The notes: generated by a model not told the origin, from the letters alone. 64,000 nucleotides of DNA from Lachnospiraceae bacterium (GCA_024684065.1 JAIKXO010000039.1:60866-124865); one strand, 5' to 3'; numbered from the stretch's first letter, positions 47,261 to 56,265 are shown. Numbers and translations: made by a program.

Positions 47261-48463
47261 ATGAGTACCATCCTTAATAAACTGAACGAAAAAACCAGCT
47301 GGGAAGAATTCTTTAAAAACAGGGCGGAAACGGGACATCTGTCCGATAAAGAGCTTGCCTGCCTGAGGGATTATATTGATACACAGAGCTACAGGCATAT
47401 CGCGGAAGGCATAATAAAAGGCACTTATTCATTCAGCCTCCCTTTAAAGAAAAAGATCAGTAAAGGCCAGACCTCGAAAAAACGGATCATTTATTTATAT
47501 AATGAAAACGAAGTATGGATCCTTAAGCATCTGGCTTTTCTTCTCCATAAATATGACAGCCTTTATTCCGATAACTGCTATTCCTTCAGGAAAAGCAGAA
47601 ACGCAAAGACCGCGATCCAAAGAGTATTAAATATTCCCGGAATAGACGACATGTACTGCTTCAAGGCGGATATCAGGGACTATTTCAATTCAATTCCTGC
47701 CGAAAGACTGTGTGATAAGCTGTCGGAGTTTATAAAGGATGATGAACCGCTTGTTGACTTTATCCGGAAAATACTTTGCGTAAACAAAAGCATAGACACC
47801 GAAACCGGCCTGATCATTAACGAAAACCGCGGAGCCATGGCAGGAACGCCTGTCTCTCCCTTTCTTGCGAACGTCTACCTGAACGATGTCGACAAATGGT
47901 TTGAAAACGAAGGAATCATCTATTTCAGATACGCGGACGATATACTGCTGTTTTGCGAAAGCGAGGAAAAGCTTAACCACTACAGGGATATTCTCATAAG
48001 GATGGTCAATGAGGAAGGCCTGAGCATTAATAAGGACAAGGAATATCTGTACACGCCCGAAGACGCCTGGGAATTTCTCGGCATCAGGTATTCTAAAGGG
48101 ATCATTGACATATCGGATAATACATACAGAAAGATCAGGGCCAAGATAAAACGAAAAGCCCACTCCCTCTACCGATGGAGAAGAAAAAAGGATGTATCCT
48201 TTGAAAAAACGGCCTTTGTGATGATCAGATGCTTTAACAATAAATTTTATGATATAGACGAAACAACGGATTTTTCCTGGTCGAAGTGGTTTTTTCCCCT
48301 GATAAATACCTCAGAAAGGCTTAAGGAGATCGATTCATATCTTATCCGCTACATCCGCTATCTTTACAGCGGGAGGCATTTCAAGGGTAACTATAAGGTC
48401 CGTTACAGCGCCATCAGGGAGCTCGGGTTCAGGAGCCTGGTGAACGAATATTATAACCGCTGA
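47261..48463 (+). CDS. Orphan reverse transcriptase, group II intron-like
   Basis: 400-residue RNA-directed DNA polymerase. Catalytic residues are D137 (ADIRDYFNSIP) and D226/D227 (FRYADDILLF); motif 4 is AGTPVSPFLANVYL, motif 6 LSINKDKEYLY and motif 7 FLGIRY. The SP in motif 4 places it with group II-like enzymes and not with diversity-generating retroelements (SQ). It lacks the retron VTG motif, an HNH domain, and any obvious intron RNA at either end. The basic segment KIRAKIKRKAHSLYRWRRKK may be a short thumb or X-like region. No partner gene is adjacent. Bacterial orphan enzymes of this size include phage-defence types, so defence is one option. Confidence 0.9.
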   Translation: MSTILNKLNEKTSWEEFFKNRAETGHLSDKELACLRDYIDTQSYRHIAEGIIKGTYSFSLPLKKKISKGQTSKKRIIYLYNENEVWILKHLAFLLHKYDSLYSDNCYSFRKSRNAKTAIQRVLNIPGIDDMYCFKADIRDYFNSIPAERLCDKLSEFIKDDEPLVDFIRKILCVNKSIDTETGLIINENRGAMAGTPVSPFLANVYLNDVDKWFENEGIIYFRYADDILLFCESEEKLNHYRDILIRMVNEEGLSINKDKEYLYTPEDAWEFLGIRYSKGIIDISDNTYRKIRAKIKRKAHSLYRWRRKKDVSFEKTAFVMIRCFNNKFYDIDETTDFSWSKWFFPLINTSERLKEIDSYLIRYIRYLYSGRHFKGNYKVRYSAIRELGFRSLVNEYYNR

Positions 48464-48556
48464 CAATAATCGAGCAGGGAAGATGAAATCGCACCCTGCT
48501 GCGACCCGGCGTTCAGCTTTGTTTCCATTTTCCACCCGCCGGGCGCACCCAAAAAT

Positions 48557-48585
48557 AAAAAGAGCGGGGCAGGCCCGCTCTTTTT
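48557..48585. terminator. Bidirectional terminator
   Basis: AGAGCGGG/CCCGCTCT with flanking A- and T-runs, between the convergent reverse transcriptase and Hsp20 genes. Confidence 0.88.
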
Positions 48586-48599
48586 AATGCTTACAAATA

Positions 48600-49082
48600 T
48601 CATCCTTCGATCGCTATGTACTTCTTTTCCTCCACCGCAGGCTTATTCTCAACCTTGGGTACGGTCAGCTTCAGAACGCCATGCTCCATTTTAGCCTTTA
48701 TGTCTTCCTGCTTAACGGCATCTCCCACATAAAAGCTTCTTGTCATGCTGCCTGAATAACGCTCCTGCCGGATCAGCTTTCCTTCTTTATCCTTATGCTC
48801 CTTGTCAAGACCTTTCTGCGCGGCCACAACAAGGTATCCGTCTGTCAGCTCAATATTGACCTCATCCTTTTTAAAGCCCGGCAGGTCAATATCTACCTCA
48901 AAGCTGTCATCATGCTCCCTGACATCGGTCTTCATCAGATTCTTTGCATGCCTGCCAAACAGCGGATTCTTTCTTCCGAACTCATGGTTGAATTCCTTAT
49001 CCAGAGCCCGTAAGTCCCTGTCAAAGTCATCAAACCAGTCATCCATTAAACTTTCTCCGTAAATCATAGGTGTGTACAACAT
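48600..49082 (-). CDS. Small heat shock protein, Hsp20/alpha-crystallin family
   Basis: ATP-independent holdase that binds unfolding proteins. 160 residues with the alpha-crystallin domain (about 50-150): DVREHDDSFEVDIDLPGFKKDEV, a LVVAAQKG strand and the C-terminal part GVLKLTVPKVE. The N-terminal arm is aromatic and acidic. A clear CIRCE operator lies upstream, so HrcA should repress it. AGGAGG stands eight bases before the ATG; the leader from the predicted promoter is about 110 bases. Confidence 0.95.
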   Translation of the reverse strand: MLYTPMIYGESLMDDWFDDFDRDLRALDKEFNHEFGRKNPLFGRHAKNLMKTDVREHDDSFEVDIDLPGFKKDEVNIELTDGYLVVAAQKGLDKEHKDKEGKLIRQERYSGSMTRSFYVGDAVKQEDIKAKMEHGVLKLTVPKVENKPAVEEKKYIAIEG

Positions 49083-49198
49083 AACTCATCCCTCCTTTTT
49101 TATAGCCTTTCGGCTTCATCGGTCCAGGATGCTGTTCTGGGCTGAATTATGAAATTATTTTCTGCCGGAGGCTTTATCTTTATCCTCCTGACGATTAT

Positions 49199-49227
49199 GT
49201 TATACACCTTTTGTTAGCACTCGTCAA
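49199..49227 (-). promoter_or_regulatory. Sigma-A promoter of the Hsp20 gene
   Basis: On the minus strand: TTGACG (49222-49227), 17-base spacer, TATAAC (49199-49204). A near-consensus housekeeping promoter overlapping the CIRCE operator. Confidence 0.82.
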
Positions 49228-49240
49228 GTGTGAGTGCTAA
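49214..49240. promoter_or_regulatory. CIRCE operator (HrcA binding site)
   Basis: Perfect TTAGCACTC - 9 bases - GAGTGCTAA, overlapping the Hsp20 promoter spacer. HrcA binding here would block transcription until heat stress. Confidence 0.97.
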
Positions 49241-49285
49241 CAAAAATTGTGAAGATTTTGTGTCCTTAAATCCCTTCTTTTTTCT

Positions 49286-50089
49286 TTACAGCTTCCTGGT
49301 GAGATATACGGCATCACTTATTTTCTCCGGCTCGCTGCCGCCAAGAAGCTTTTTCGTCATCCTGTAGGCCGTAGGATTAAATGCATGAAGGCAGATGACA
49401 GTATCTTCTCCCTCCGTTTCCTTTACGGCATCGGCCGCAGAGATCAGAAGCTCAGCCGTACGGATCCCGGCGGAGTCATCGATGGCAACGAGATAATCGA
49501 CTAACAGACTGTCACTAAGTCCCTTTACGAGAATGCAGCCTCCCGGCCTTTTATCATCCGAAAGCCAGAGAAAGCTGTATTCGCTCTCATAATTATCGAT
49601 TTCCTTCGGTACGATATACAGATCCTCTCCATCCTGGAGTCCGTTTTCGGCCTTTTTCCCGGAAATAAGATTTCTAAGCGCATTCCACTGTCCCTTTGTG
49701 ACACTGCTTAACGGGGACACATGTTTACCGCGCTTCGTGCGCAGAGTTTCCAGAACCGGCAGAATGTTTTTTAATGAAAACCGGTAGATACCGGTCCGGT
49801 ACTCTTCCTCAAAATGCATCGCAAGAAGGAAAGGCAGAACATCCTCCTCATTGTCATCCGTGACAGATGCGGTGATCTCGCTGATACCAAGGGCGGAAGC
49901 CGCCCCTGTTATCATCTCACAAAGCGTTGCCGCAATGCCGGAGCGTCTGGACTGAGGTGCCACCCAGGCAAAGGTAAGTTCCCAGAAAAGCTCCGAGGAC
50001 GGCTTAACCGCAAGAATCCCCGAAAGACTCCCGTCATCTGTCGCTACCGCCAGGATACTGTTCTCGTCCGCCATATTTGCTGGCAGCAC
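49286..50089 (-). CDS. GNAT-family acetyltransferase, 5' end disrupted or miscalled
   Basis: 267 residues from GTG 50089. The GNAT fold is seen in LTFAWVAPQSRRSGIAATLCEM (acetyl-CoA loop) and a C-terminal half of about 120 residues shared in style with the genes at 61098 and 62174. The N-terminus is short: an in-frame stop precedes the GTG by five codons and no ribosome binding site is well placed. In another frame, ATG 50123 reads MIKERFLE and would join YLEVLPANMADEN if one base were skipped near 50098-50100. So either the start is unusual or a 1-base insertion has broken the gene. Confidence 0.75.
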   Translation of the reverse strand: MLPANMADENSILAVATDDGSLSGILAVKPSSELFWELTFAWVAPQSRRSGIAATLCEMITGAASALGISEITASVTDDNEEDVLPFLLAMHFEEEYRTGIYRFSLKNILPVLETLRTKRGKHVSPLSSVTKGQWNALRNLISGKKAENGLQDGEDLYIVPKEIDNYESEYSFLWLSDDKRPGGCILVKGLSDSLLVDYLVAIDDSAGIRTAELLISAADAVKETEGEDTVICLHAFNPTAYRMTKKLLGGSEPEKISDAVYLTRKL

Positions 50090-50229
50090 TTCAAGATAGC
50101 TCTAAAAAACGCTCCTTTATCATAGTGCTTAATTCAGGCTTACAAACATAATAATATCATAAAACACCACTGACTTTTTACCTTTAATTCCTCCTGTTAT
50201 CATACCCGGTCTGACCGGAATTTAATTAT

Positions 50230-50276
50230 AGGAAACGAATTAAATTTTTGCCTTTTGAAAATTTAATTCGTTTCCT
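50230..50276. repeat. AT-rich palindrome with 19-bp perfect arms
   Basis: AGGAAACGAATTAAATTTT and its exact reverse complement, 9-base loop. The first 16 bases recur at 19748-19763, where the opposite arm is only partly kept. Confidence 0.7.
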
Positions 50277-50375
50277 CGCGCCGGCCGCACGCCGCTCATA
50301 GCGGCAATTTCCTCTGTGCGGCAGTGCGCATCACTTTATAGTAAACGCACGTATTTTGTGCGTTTACTATAAATA

Positions 50376-50395
50376 CCCCGCGGCAAGCCGCGGGG
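50376..50395 (-). terminator. Probable terminator of the beta-helix gene
   Basis: 9-bp GC stem with an AA loop, 35 bp beyond the stop codon; the trailing sequence TATTTATAG is only moderately T-rich. Confidence 0.5.
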
Positions 50396-50430
50396 CATGA
50401 ATCATATCTTAATTAAAAGCCTCGTAATAC

Positions 50431-53103
50431 TCATCCTTTCGGCTCATAATCGCCTAAGATGTAATCATCCGTCATTTTCTCGATAACAAGCTGGGATTTG
50501 ATATCCTCCACTGTCTCCATATTAAAACGATCCGCCATATCCTCAGGCATTCCCGCATGGAACCAGTACATTGCCTCCGGCGCCATGAATACCAGGTCGT
50601 AATTATTGCATGAGTAGTCATCTGCCTCAGTCTTGTAATCTACCTCATAGATCACAAAGTCCACGCCATACAGAGATTTTACAATATCTTCCTTAAGCTG
50701 TGTTTTTTTGATATCCGAAGGCTTCTGTCCAAGCTGCTCCTCAATAACATCACCGATATCGTCAATGCTCTCAAGCCATGGAAGTCTTCCGAGCCTTATA
50801 TCTATTCCATCGAAATCATAAGCATCCACATATTCCTTTTCATCGGCGTTGATCCATGAATCATCCTTATTGGAATCTCCAAGTCCGGCCATATATCCGA
50901 GTCTGAAGTCTTCGCTCTTAACCGACGACTGTATACCTGGATCTGCCTCTGCAAGAGTCAGCTGATACGGTATATGGATACATCCCGATAAGACATCGAT
51001 CTCGTCAAATTCCTCTTCCGTGATCTCATCCCACTTTATCTCAGCTTCCATCCAGTCTGCATCTTCATCCTCATACCTATTGAAAGCATAGAAATGCTTA
51101 TCTCCTTCTTTGCCTTCCTCCCAGTACAGGATATCCTCCATATATCCGCCCGAGGTCATCCAGAGGATGTTATCGTCTCTCATCTCATAGCGGAGCTTTG
51201 ACATATAAAGCAGTGACGAAGCGGTCATTTCCGCGATCTGTCCGTCTGCCGTCAGGGCCGACTCTCCTCTGAACGGAGCTTCAAACCAGTATTCGGGAGC
51301 GCCTTCATAATCAACATAGATCTGGTAGATATTATCATAGCTTCCCCCTTCTCCGGTCGTTCCGATGATAAGCTCATCGGTGCCGTCACCGTTTAAGTCC
51401 TTAAAGTATAATCCTACACGGTCATATACTGCACCGGGGCCGTCTTCATAGGTCACATCATCGAACAGATATAAAAGTGACGCCGATACATTGTTATAAT
51501 ACATCTCGTTCTCGTCCGGCTCCCACTTTAAGGTCTTTAAATAGTTACGGATGACACTTCCGTAAAAGCCCGTGATCGGAAGATCCTCTCTGACCTCTTC
51601 AGTTTCCGTATCCAGCCAGTCCGTGGGAACATTGGAAATAAAGTGCCAGCCGTTGCCTGTCTTTTCAAAGGTCGCCGTATATTCCCGGTCTTCATACATA
51701 AAATCATAAGTGGGATAGGTTACCCTGTAGCAGTCTCCGAACTGAACGCCCTCTGTAAATTCCACATCCTTAAAGTTTGTATCTCCATGCTCAGAGTAAT
51801 ATACCTCATCATCATACAGATACATCCAGGTAAGCGGGCACCAGGCCTCTTCGTAGGAAAGTCCGGAAGTCTTCTTTACGTAATCCTCGACATCCTTTTC
51901 ATTGATAACCGTTACATCGGTCATCATATCTTCCTGTGATTCGTATTCGTTATCCGCTAAGAAGTCCTCAAGGATCTTTGAATTTTCGTCAGCATAGATA
52001 TCAATATCTATCCCGGCCCCGTTATAGAACACCTCGTTCCACTCGATCTCTTCGGGTCTTGCATAGGTGGTGCAGAAGAAACCGTTATAATCCTTTCCGA
52101 CAGTATCACTGAGCTCTTTGAGTTCCTTTTCGGAAAGATCCTTTACCTCTTTGGTTTCCTCAGGCTCTTCCTTTTTCTCGTCTTCCTTTGTATCGGAGCT
52201 CTTATCATCCTCTTTCTCGGTAAGCTTTTCCTCAGCCTTATCATCGCTTAAGAAGCCATACTCCTTAAGCTCCTTCTCCATTGAAGGCTCAAGGTCGCAG
52301 GCTGTAAAGGTGGCATCCGAATAGTCGCTGTATATGAATTTTCCGTCCAGGTTGTAGAAATAACACCCGATAAAGTCCACGGAGCTTCCGATAAGCTCAA
52401 ACATCGTGAATTCCTTGCAGTCATGGAATCCGGTATGAACGATGCGTACAGCCTGTGAGTTGTACATCGTAGCGCAGCCATAGGTACAATCATGTATATC
52501 GCAGGAATTAACCTCGACATTTTCACAGCCGTCAATCTCAAAACCATAGGTTCCGCAGCCATAAAGATCCGTCCTGTCTATCCTGACATTCGTACAACCC
52601 GAAAGGCTTAACACCTCGCCCGAGCAGTAACCCTGGTCGGGAGTATGCCCCATGCTCAGCCCTGAAAGCGTGATATTGTTACAATTCACAAAATTGAGCA
52701 CCGCCGCATATCTCGGCTCGCAGACAATTGACGCGGGCGCTTCGCTTGATGCGGCAACTATGCTTACATTCTCATACCCGTTGATCATAAGCTGGGGTCC
52801 GTCGGTCTCATTATCAACATATACGCCCTTTTCATTATCACCCACATAATCCCAGACAGCAGGATTTTTGACCGAGTTGATGAACTCGGTGATATTATAG
52901 ATTCCTGGCTCAAGAACCAGGGTCGTATTATCCTCAAGCGCCTCGATAAGCTCCGCGGTATTGGTGACTAATACCGTTTCCGCACGATATACGCTGCTTG
53001 CGCGCTCCGGATTCGCAGCAATCACCATCTTCGGGGAAAGCATGGAAATGATCAGCAGTCCCGCAAGTATTCCCGCAAATCTTTTCATGTAAGATCTTTG
53101 CAT
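50431..53103 (-). CDS. Secreted right-handed beta-helix protein
   Basis: 890 residues. A signal peptide (about 1-30, FAGILAGLLIISMLSP) sends it out of the cell. Residues about 45-275 form a right-handed parallel beta-helix of the NosD/pectate lyase type: repeated short turns such as NCNNITLSGLSMG, GCTNVRIDRTDLYGCG, GCENVEVNSCDIHDC. A Lys/Glu-rich linker (about 285-335) follows, then a large C-terminal part with LYFKDLNGDGTDELIIGTTG, a calcium-loop-like motif. No catalytic site is evident, so binding or adhesion is as likely as carbohydrate cleavage. AAGGAGG lies seven bases before ATG 53103. It is a single-gene unit. Confidence 0.88.
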   Translation of the reverse strand: MQRSYMKRFAGILAGLLIISMLSPKMVIAANPERASSVYRAETVLVTNTAELIEALEDNTTLVLEPGIYNITEFINSVKNPAVWDYVGDNEKGVYVDNETDGPQLMINGYENVSIVAASSEAPASIVCEPRYAAVLNFVNCNNITLSGLSMGHTPDQGYCSGEVLSLSGCTNVRIDRTDLYGCGTYGFEIDGCENVEVNSCDIHDCTYGCATMYNSQAVRIVHTGFHDCKEFTMFELIGSSVDFIGCYFYNLDGKFIYSDYSDATFTACDLEPSMEKELKEYGFLSDDKAEEKLTEKEDDKSSDTKEDEKKEEPEETKEVKDLSEKELKELSDTVGKDYNGFFCTTYARPEEIEWNEVFYNGAGIDIDIYADENSKILEDFLADNEYESQEDMMTDVTVINEKDVEDYVKKTSGLSYEEAWCPLTWMYLYDDEVYYSEHGDTNFKDVEFTEGVQFGDCYRVTYPTYDFMYEDREYTATFEKTGNGWHFISNVPTDWLDTETEEVREDLPITGFYGSVIRNYLKTLKWEPDENEMYYNNVSASLLYLFDDVTYEDGPGAVYDRVGLYFKDLNGDGTDELIIGTTGEGGSYDNIYQIYVDYEGAPEYWFEAPFRGESALTADGQIAEMTASSLLYMSKLRYEMRDDNILWMTSGGYMEDILYWEEGKEGDKHFYAFNRYEDEDADWMEAEIKWDEITEEEFDEIDVLSGCIHIPYQLTLAEADPGIQSSVKSEDFRLGYMAGLGDSNKDDSWINADEKEYVDAYDFDGIDIRLGRLPWLESIDDIGDVIEEQLGQKPSDIKKTQLKEDIVKSLYGVDFVIYEVDYKTEADDYSCNNYDLVFMAPEAMYWFHAGMPEDMADRFNMETVEDIKSQLVIEKMTDDYILGDYEPKG

Positions 53104-53227
53104 TGCAATGCCTCCTTCTTTATATTTTTCTGTTAAACATAACGTCCGAAAAATCGACCACTTTAATTATAAACGATAACGGATTTTAATGGAACCCTTA
53201 ATTCTTTATGGTAACAGCACGGAGTCA

Positions 53228-53308
53228 GTTACAATTCAGCGCTTGACCGGCGCTGAATTGTAACGCACATCGTCCATCCTTAATCGCCTTCGGCGATGGA
53301 CGATGTGC
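53228..53308. repeat. Two adjacent cruciform-type inverted repeats
   Basis: GTTACAATTCAGCGC/GCGCTGAATTGTAAC (53228-53264), directly followed by GCACATCGTCCAT/ATGGACGATGTGC (53265-53308), which encloses ATCGCC/GGCGAT. They lie between the small regulator and the beta-helix gene, and may act as a terminator for the regulator. Confidence 0.65.
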
Positions 53309-53339
53309 TGTTGGCTATATTTACATGATAAAGCCGCTG

Positions 53340-53570
53340 TCAGCCGGCCCATCCTTTTGTAGCGACAAGCTCATCCATTGTTACATTAAGGATATCCGCA
53401 AGCTCCACAAGATGATCGAGCGTTGGAAGCTTCTTTGCGGAATACCATGAATAGACCGTCTGCTGTGAGACATTCAGGTTGTCAGCGACAGAGCCCGCTG
53501 TCATTCCCTTTTTTTCACACATTTTCCTTATCAGCATACCGGTTTCGTAACAGTCAAGTGTTTTTTTCAT
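53340..53570 (-). CDS. Small XRE-family transcriptional regulator
   Basis: 76 residues, essentially one helix-turn-helix of the Cro/CI type: MTAGSVADNLNVSQQTVYSWYSAKKLP followed by LDHLVELADILNVTMDELVA. Start ATG 53570 has GGAGG six bases upstream; a longer frame to 53714 has no binding site. It has no sensor domain, so it may act with a partner. The neighbouring 194-aa gene runs in the same direction, 161 bp upstream. Confidence 0.88.
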   Translation of the reverse strand: MKKTLDCYETGMLIRKMCEKKGMTAGSVADNLNVSQQTVYSWYSAKKLPTLDHLVELADILNVTMDELVATKGWAG

Positions 53571-53731
53571 ATGATCCCTCCATTCAAACTTGTGAATACT
53601 TGTGGATATCCTTAATGAACCAGTAACACGGCACTTAAATAACATCACCTTTGAAGCACTTTGAAAGTGAGAGTGCGCGGTATTTCGATCAAACCCGATG
53701 ATACAGCTGGTCAAAGCGCTTATACCCGGGG

Positions 53732-54316
53732 TCAGGCGGCGCTTTTACGCGCCGCCTTCTTCCTGTTGTTTCCATCCACCGGATGGACGGGACCAAGGTC
53801 CTTAACCTCAATCTTTTTGGACTTTCCCGTCACCTGCATATTGAGGTGGACTCTGAAGCCGTAGATGCCATCCGTGAAGATGAAGCTGTGGGTGCCGTCT
53901 GCTTCGGTTGAGACGAAAACATCAGCCTGGCAGATATGCATCATCGGGAATGTTACCTTCCCTGACACATCCCTTTCGACAAGCGTGGCCATCTCTGAAA
54001 GAAGACCTTCCTGGGTCTTGCGGCGTCTGATGCTGTCGGAGTACCCCTCCGCCTTCTCGCCTGCCTGTTCCCTGGAACGCGGCAGTTCCTTAAAGTAGAG
54101 GTTCAGCCTGTCTATGCACATCGATCTGTACCTGACAGAGGAAAACAGCCCGGAAACTGCTTTGACCAGCGCGTATTCAAACTGGAACGTCTTTGTCATC
54201 GGATTGACATAGCGCTTCTCAAAGCCCGCGCCGTCAACCTTTACCTCCCTGTACTTTTCCTGCTTGCCGCAGTTTTTCAGGTTGTTGTTGAGGGTAATGT
54301 TTTTTTCCTTTTTCAT
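53732..54316 (-). CDS. Unknown 194-aa protein beside the XRE regulator
   Basis: 194 residues from ATG 54316, preceded by AAAGGA at 7 bases. I do not recognise a family. Visible traits: a basic N-terminus (MKKEKNITLNNNLKN), a block FEKRYVNPMTKTFQFEYALVK, two helices with Arg clusters (SIRRRKTQEGLLSEMATL), a beta-rich part FPMMHICQADVFVST and a Lys/Arg-rich tail (GNNRKKAARKSAA) that could bind nucleic acid. Its place before an XRE gene might suggest an accessory element, but no phage or plasmid gene is near. Confidence 0.72.
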   Translation of the reverse strand: MKKEKNITLNNNLKNCGKQEKYREVKVDGAGFEKRYVNPMTKTFQFEYALVKAVSGLFSSVRYRSMCIDRLNLYFKELPRSREQAGEKAEGYSDSIRRRKTQEGLLSEMATLVERDVSGKVTFPMMHICQADVFVSTEADGTHSFIFTDGIYGFRVHLNMQVTGKSKKIEVKDLGPVHPVDGNNRKKAARKSAA

Positions 54317-54714
54317 AATGTTTTCCTTTCTGCGATAACGCTGAAAATTAAGTTTACTTACTATGAAACGGTTTATTCTATAAGTTTTCTTCTTATACAA
54401 CTTAGATCAGATCCAAAGATCTTATCCCGCCTCTTCCGATCCCTGGCACGCTCTCTGCCGGTATTTCCGGCAGGGTCATCGCGGATGCTTCCCCGGATAA
54501 GGTTTTCCTCTTTGGAAGAGGCGCGGTATGAAGCTGCCAAGGTGCATGAGCGCAACAAAAAAGAACCGTTATCTGAAGCCGGAAATCAGGGCATAAAAAT
54601 CCCGTCTTTCTGGTAATATTCTTCAAATAACGATTCTTAATTGTTATCAGCCTTTAAAGCTGAACCTTGTCTTAATTATATATCGGCAGGATAAAAAAAC
54701 AATCAACCCCCGGT
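54317..54714. other. Intergenic region, nothing recognised
   Basis: 398 bp between the 194-aa gene and the MATE gene. It should contain the promoter of the former (AT-rich near 54330-54370). Short frames here lack ribosome binding sites and I see no repeat or structured RNA. Confidence 0.5.
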
Positions 54715-56091
54715 TTAAAAAAATTTTTCGGACTCCCTGATCTCCTTAATATAATCGTTTGTATTCCAGGCGTAAACAAGCTGGGCGGCCATGAAAACCC
54801 ATATCACGGGCTCGCACCATATGACCGCGTTGTACCCGAAACGCGGGATGAGAAAGATCACAAACAGAACCTTTCCGGTAAGCTCGATAATGCTGGAAAT
54901 TACCGGGATTATCTTATAGCCTATACCCTGAAGCGAGGAGCGGGTGGAATTTATTATCCCAAGTACGAAGAGAAAGGGCCCTAAAACATATAGAAGCTTT
55001 GAACCGTTTGATATTATAACCGGATTATCGGATCCCGAGATCAGTCTGATCAACAGCGGGGCGCTCGTCCAAAGTATTACTGACATAACTGCTGCCGCTG
55101 CGGCAAAAAAGGCATATGCGCTCCTCATGGCCTTAAGGATCCTCTGACCGTTTCCGGCGCCCCGGTTTTGTGAAATAAACACGGACACAGCGATCGGCAT
55201 CGCGACAAACGGCATCGCGGACAGGGAGAATATTTTTCTCGACGAAATATGAGCGGCTATTATCTCCGTTCCGAGACCGTTTATACCGGACTGAAGGATA
55301 ACAGAGCTGATGCTTACTAACGAACTCATAAGCGCCGCCGCAAAGCCCTGTCCGGCAAGCTCTTTATAAAGTATAGGATCTGCTTTGAAATGGGCCGGTT
55401 TCGGTACGAGAATCCTTACCTTCCCAAACAGGTACATGATACATAATACAGCCGAAACGGCCTGGGAAATGACCGTGGCGATCGCGGCACCCTCTACGCC
55501 CGCTTTCAGATAAACTATAAAAACATAGTCAAGGATAATATTTAAAAGCGAGGAAAAAATCAGGAAAATAAGCGGAAGGATAGAATTGCCTATGGCCCTT
55601 AAAGCGCCAGATACCAGATTATACGCAAAAGTTACGGCAAGGAACAAAGCAATGATCCTGATATAGGAAAACGCCTCTTCAAAAATCTCCCCGGGAATAT
55701 TTATAAGACGAAGCAGGGGCCTTAAGCCAAATATGCTTGCGCCTGTAAGGATGAGGACTGTGGTGATCCCTATCGTCAATGCTCCGGCAACAGATCTTTT
55801 GAGCTTATCCTCATCACCGGAACCGAATGCCCTTGCAATGACCACTCCAAACCCGCCGCACAGCCCCGTGGCAAGATGAAAAAAAAACTCAAAAATGGAA
55901 GAAACCGACCCTATGGCGGCAAGGGACTTCTCTCCCAGGATATTTCCGACTATCGCCGTATCCGCGATATTGTAAAACTGCTGAAACAGCATTGAAACAA
56001 AAATCGGGAGCGCAAAAACTATAAGCGATCTCATTATCGGCCCGTTCAGAAGATCTGTCTGCCCAGGGCTTCTTTTTTTTATTTCCTCCAC
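54715..56091 (-). CDS. MATE-family efflux protein
   Basis: A second MATE antiporter, 458 residues, 12 membrane segments, with FQQFYNIADTAIVGNILGE near the N-terminus and VAMPIAVSVFISQNRGAGNG in the second half. It is only distantly similar to the protein at 36703, so not a recent duplicate. I start at GTG 56091, which follows GAGG by 5 bases; a TTG at 56124 gives a non-family extension. No regulator is adjacent. Substrate unknown. Confidence 0.92.
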   Translation of the reverse strand: MEEIKKRSPGQTDLLNGPIMRSLIVFALPIFVSMLFQQFYNIADTAIVGNILGEKSLAAIGSVSSIFEFFFHLATGLCGGFGVVIARAFGSGDEDKLKRSVAGALTIGITTVLILTGASIFGLRPLLRLINIPGEIFEEAFSYIRIIALFLAVTFAYNLVSGALRAIGNSILPLIFLIFSSLLNIILDYVFIVYLKAGVEGAAIATVISQAVSAVLCIMYLFGKVRILVPKPAHFKADPILYKELAGQGFAAALMSSLVSISSVILQSGINGLGTEIIAAHISSRKIFSLSAMPFVAMPIAVSVFISQNRGAGNGQRILKAMRSAYAFFAAAAAVMSVILWTSAPLLIRLISGSDNPVIISNGSKLLYVLGPFLFVLGIINSTRSSLQGIGYKIIPVISSIIELTGKVLFVIFLIPRFGYNAVIWCEPVIWVFMAAQLVYAWNTNDYIKEIRESEKFF

Positions 56092-56265
56092 CTTATCCTC
56101 ACTCCGTAAACGCCCCGACCGCAAATGTCAGGCATTATTTATTAATCATAGTGATGGTAATTTCATCTTGCCGCACACGTCCCGACCGCCTGTTTCAGCC
56201 GGAAACACTGCGGTATCCGGCTTTAATAATCATAAACTGCCCCTGATAACCCGCCCCGAAGCTTT

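Larger units (their letters stand above)
50090..50430. other. Intergenic region with three inverted repeats
   Basis: 341 bp with no likely gene beyond the possible GNAT 5' end at 50090-50123. It carries the AT-rich palindrome 50230-50276, a 14-bp inverted repeat TATAGTAAACGCAC (50337-50371) and a GC-rich hairpin CCCCGCGGC/GCCGCGGGG (50376-50395) that probably ends the beta-helix gene transcript. Confidence 0.55.

Noticed and set aside
47261..48463. Diversity-generating retroelement or retron
   Set aside because: Motif 4 has SP rather than the SQ of diversity-generating enzymes, there is no template/variable repeat pair or target gene, and the retron VTG motif is absent.
54402..54626. 74-codon frame upstream of the 194-aa gene
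   Set aside because: Composition is unlike real genes here, no ribosome binding site is present, and it would overlap the likely promoter.
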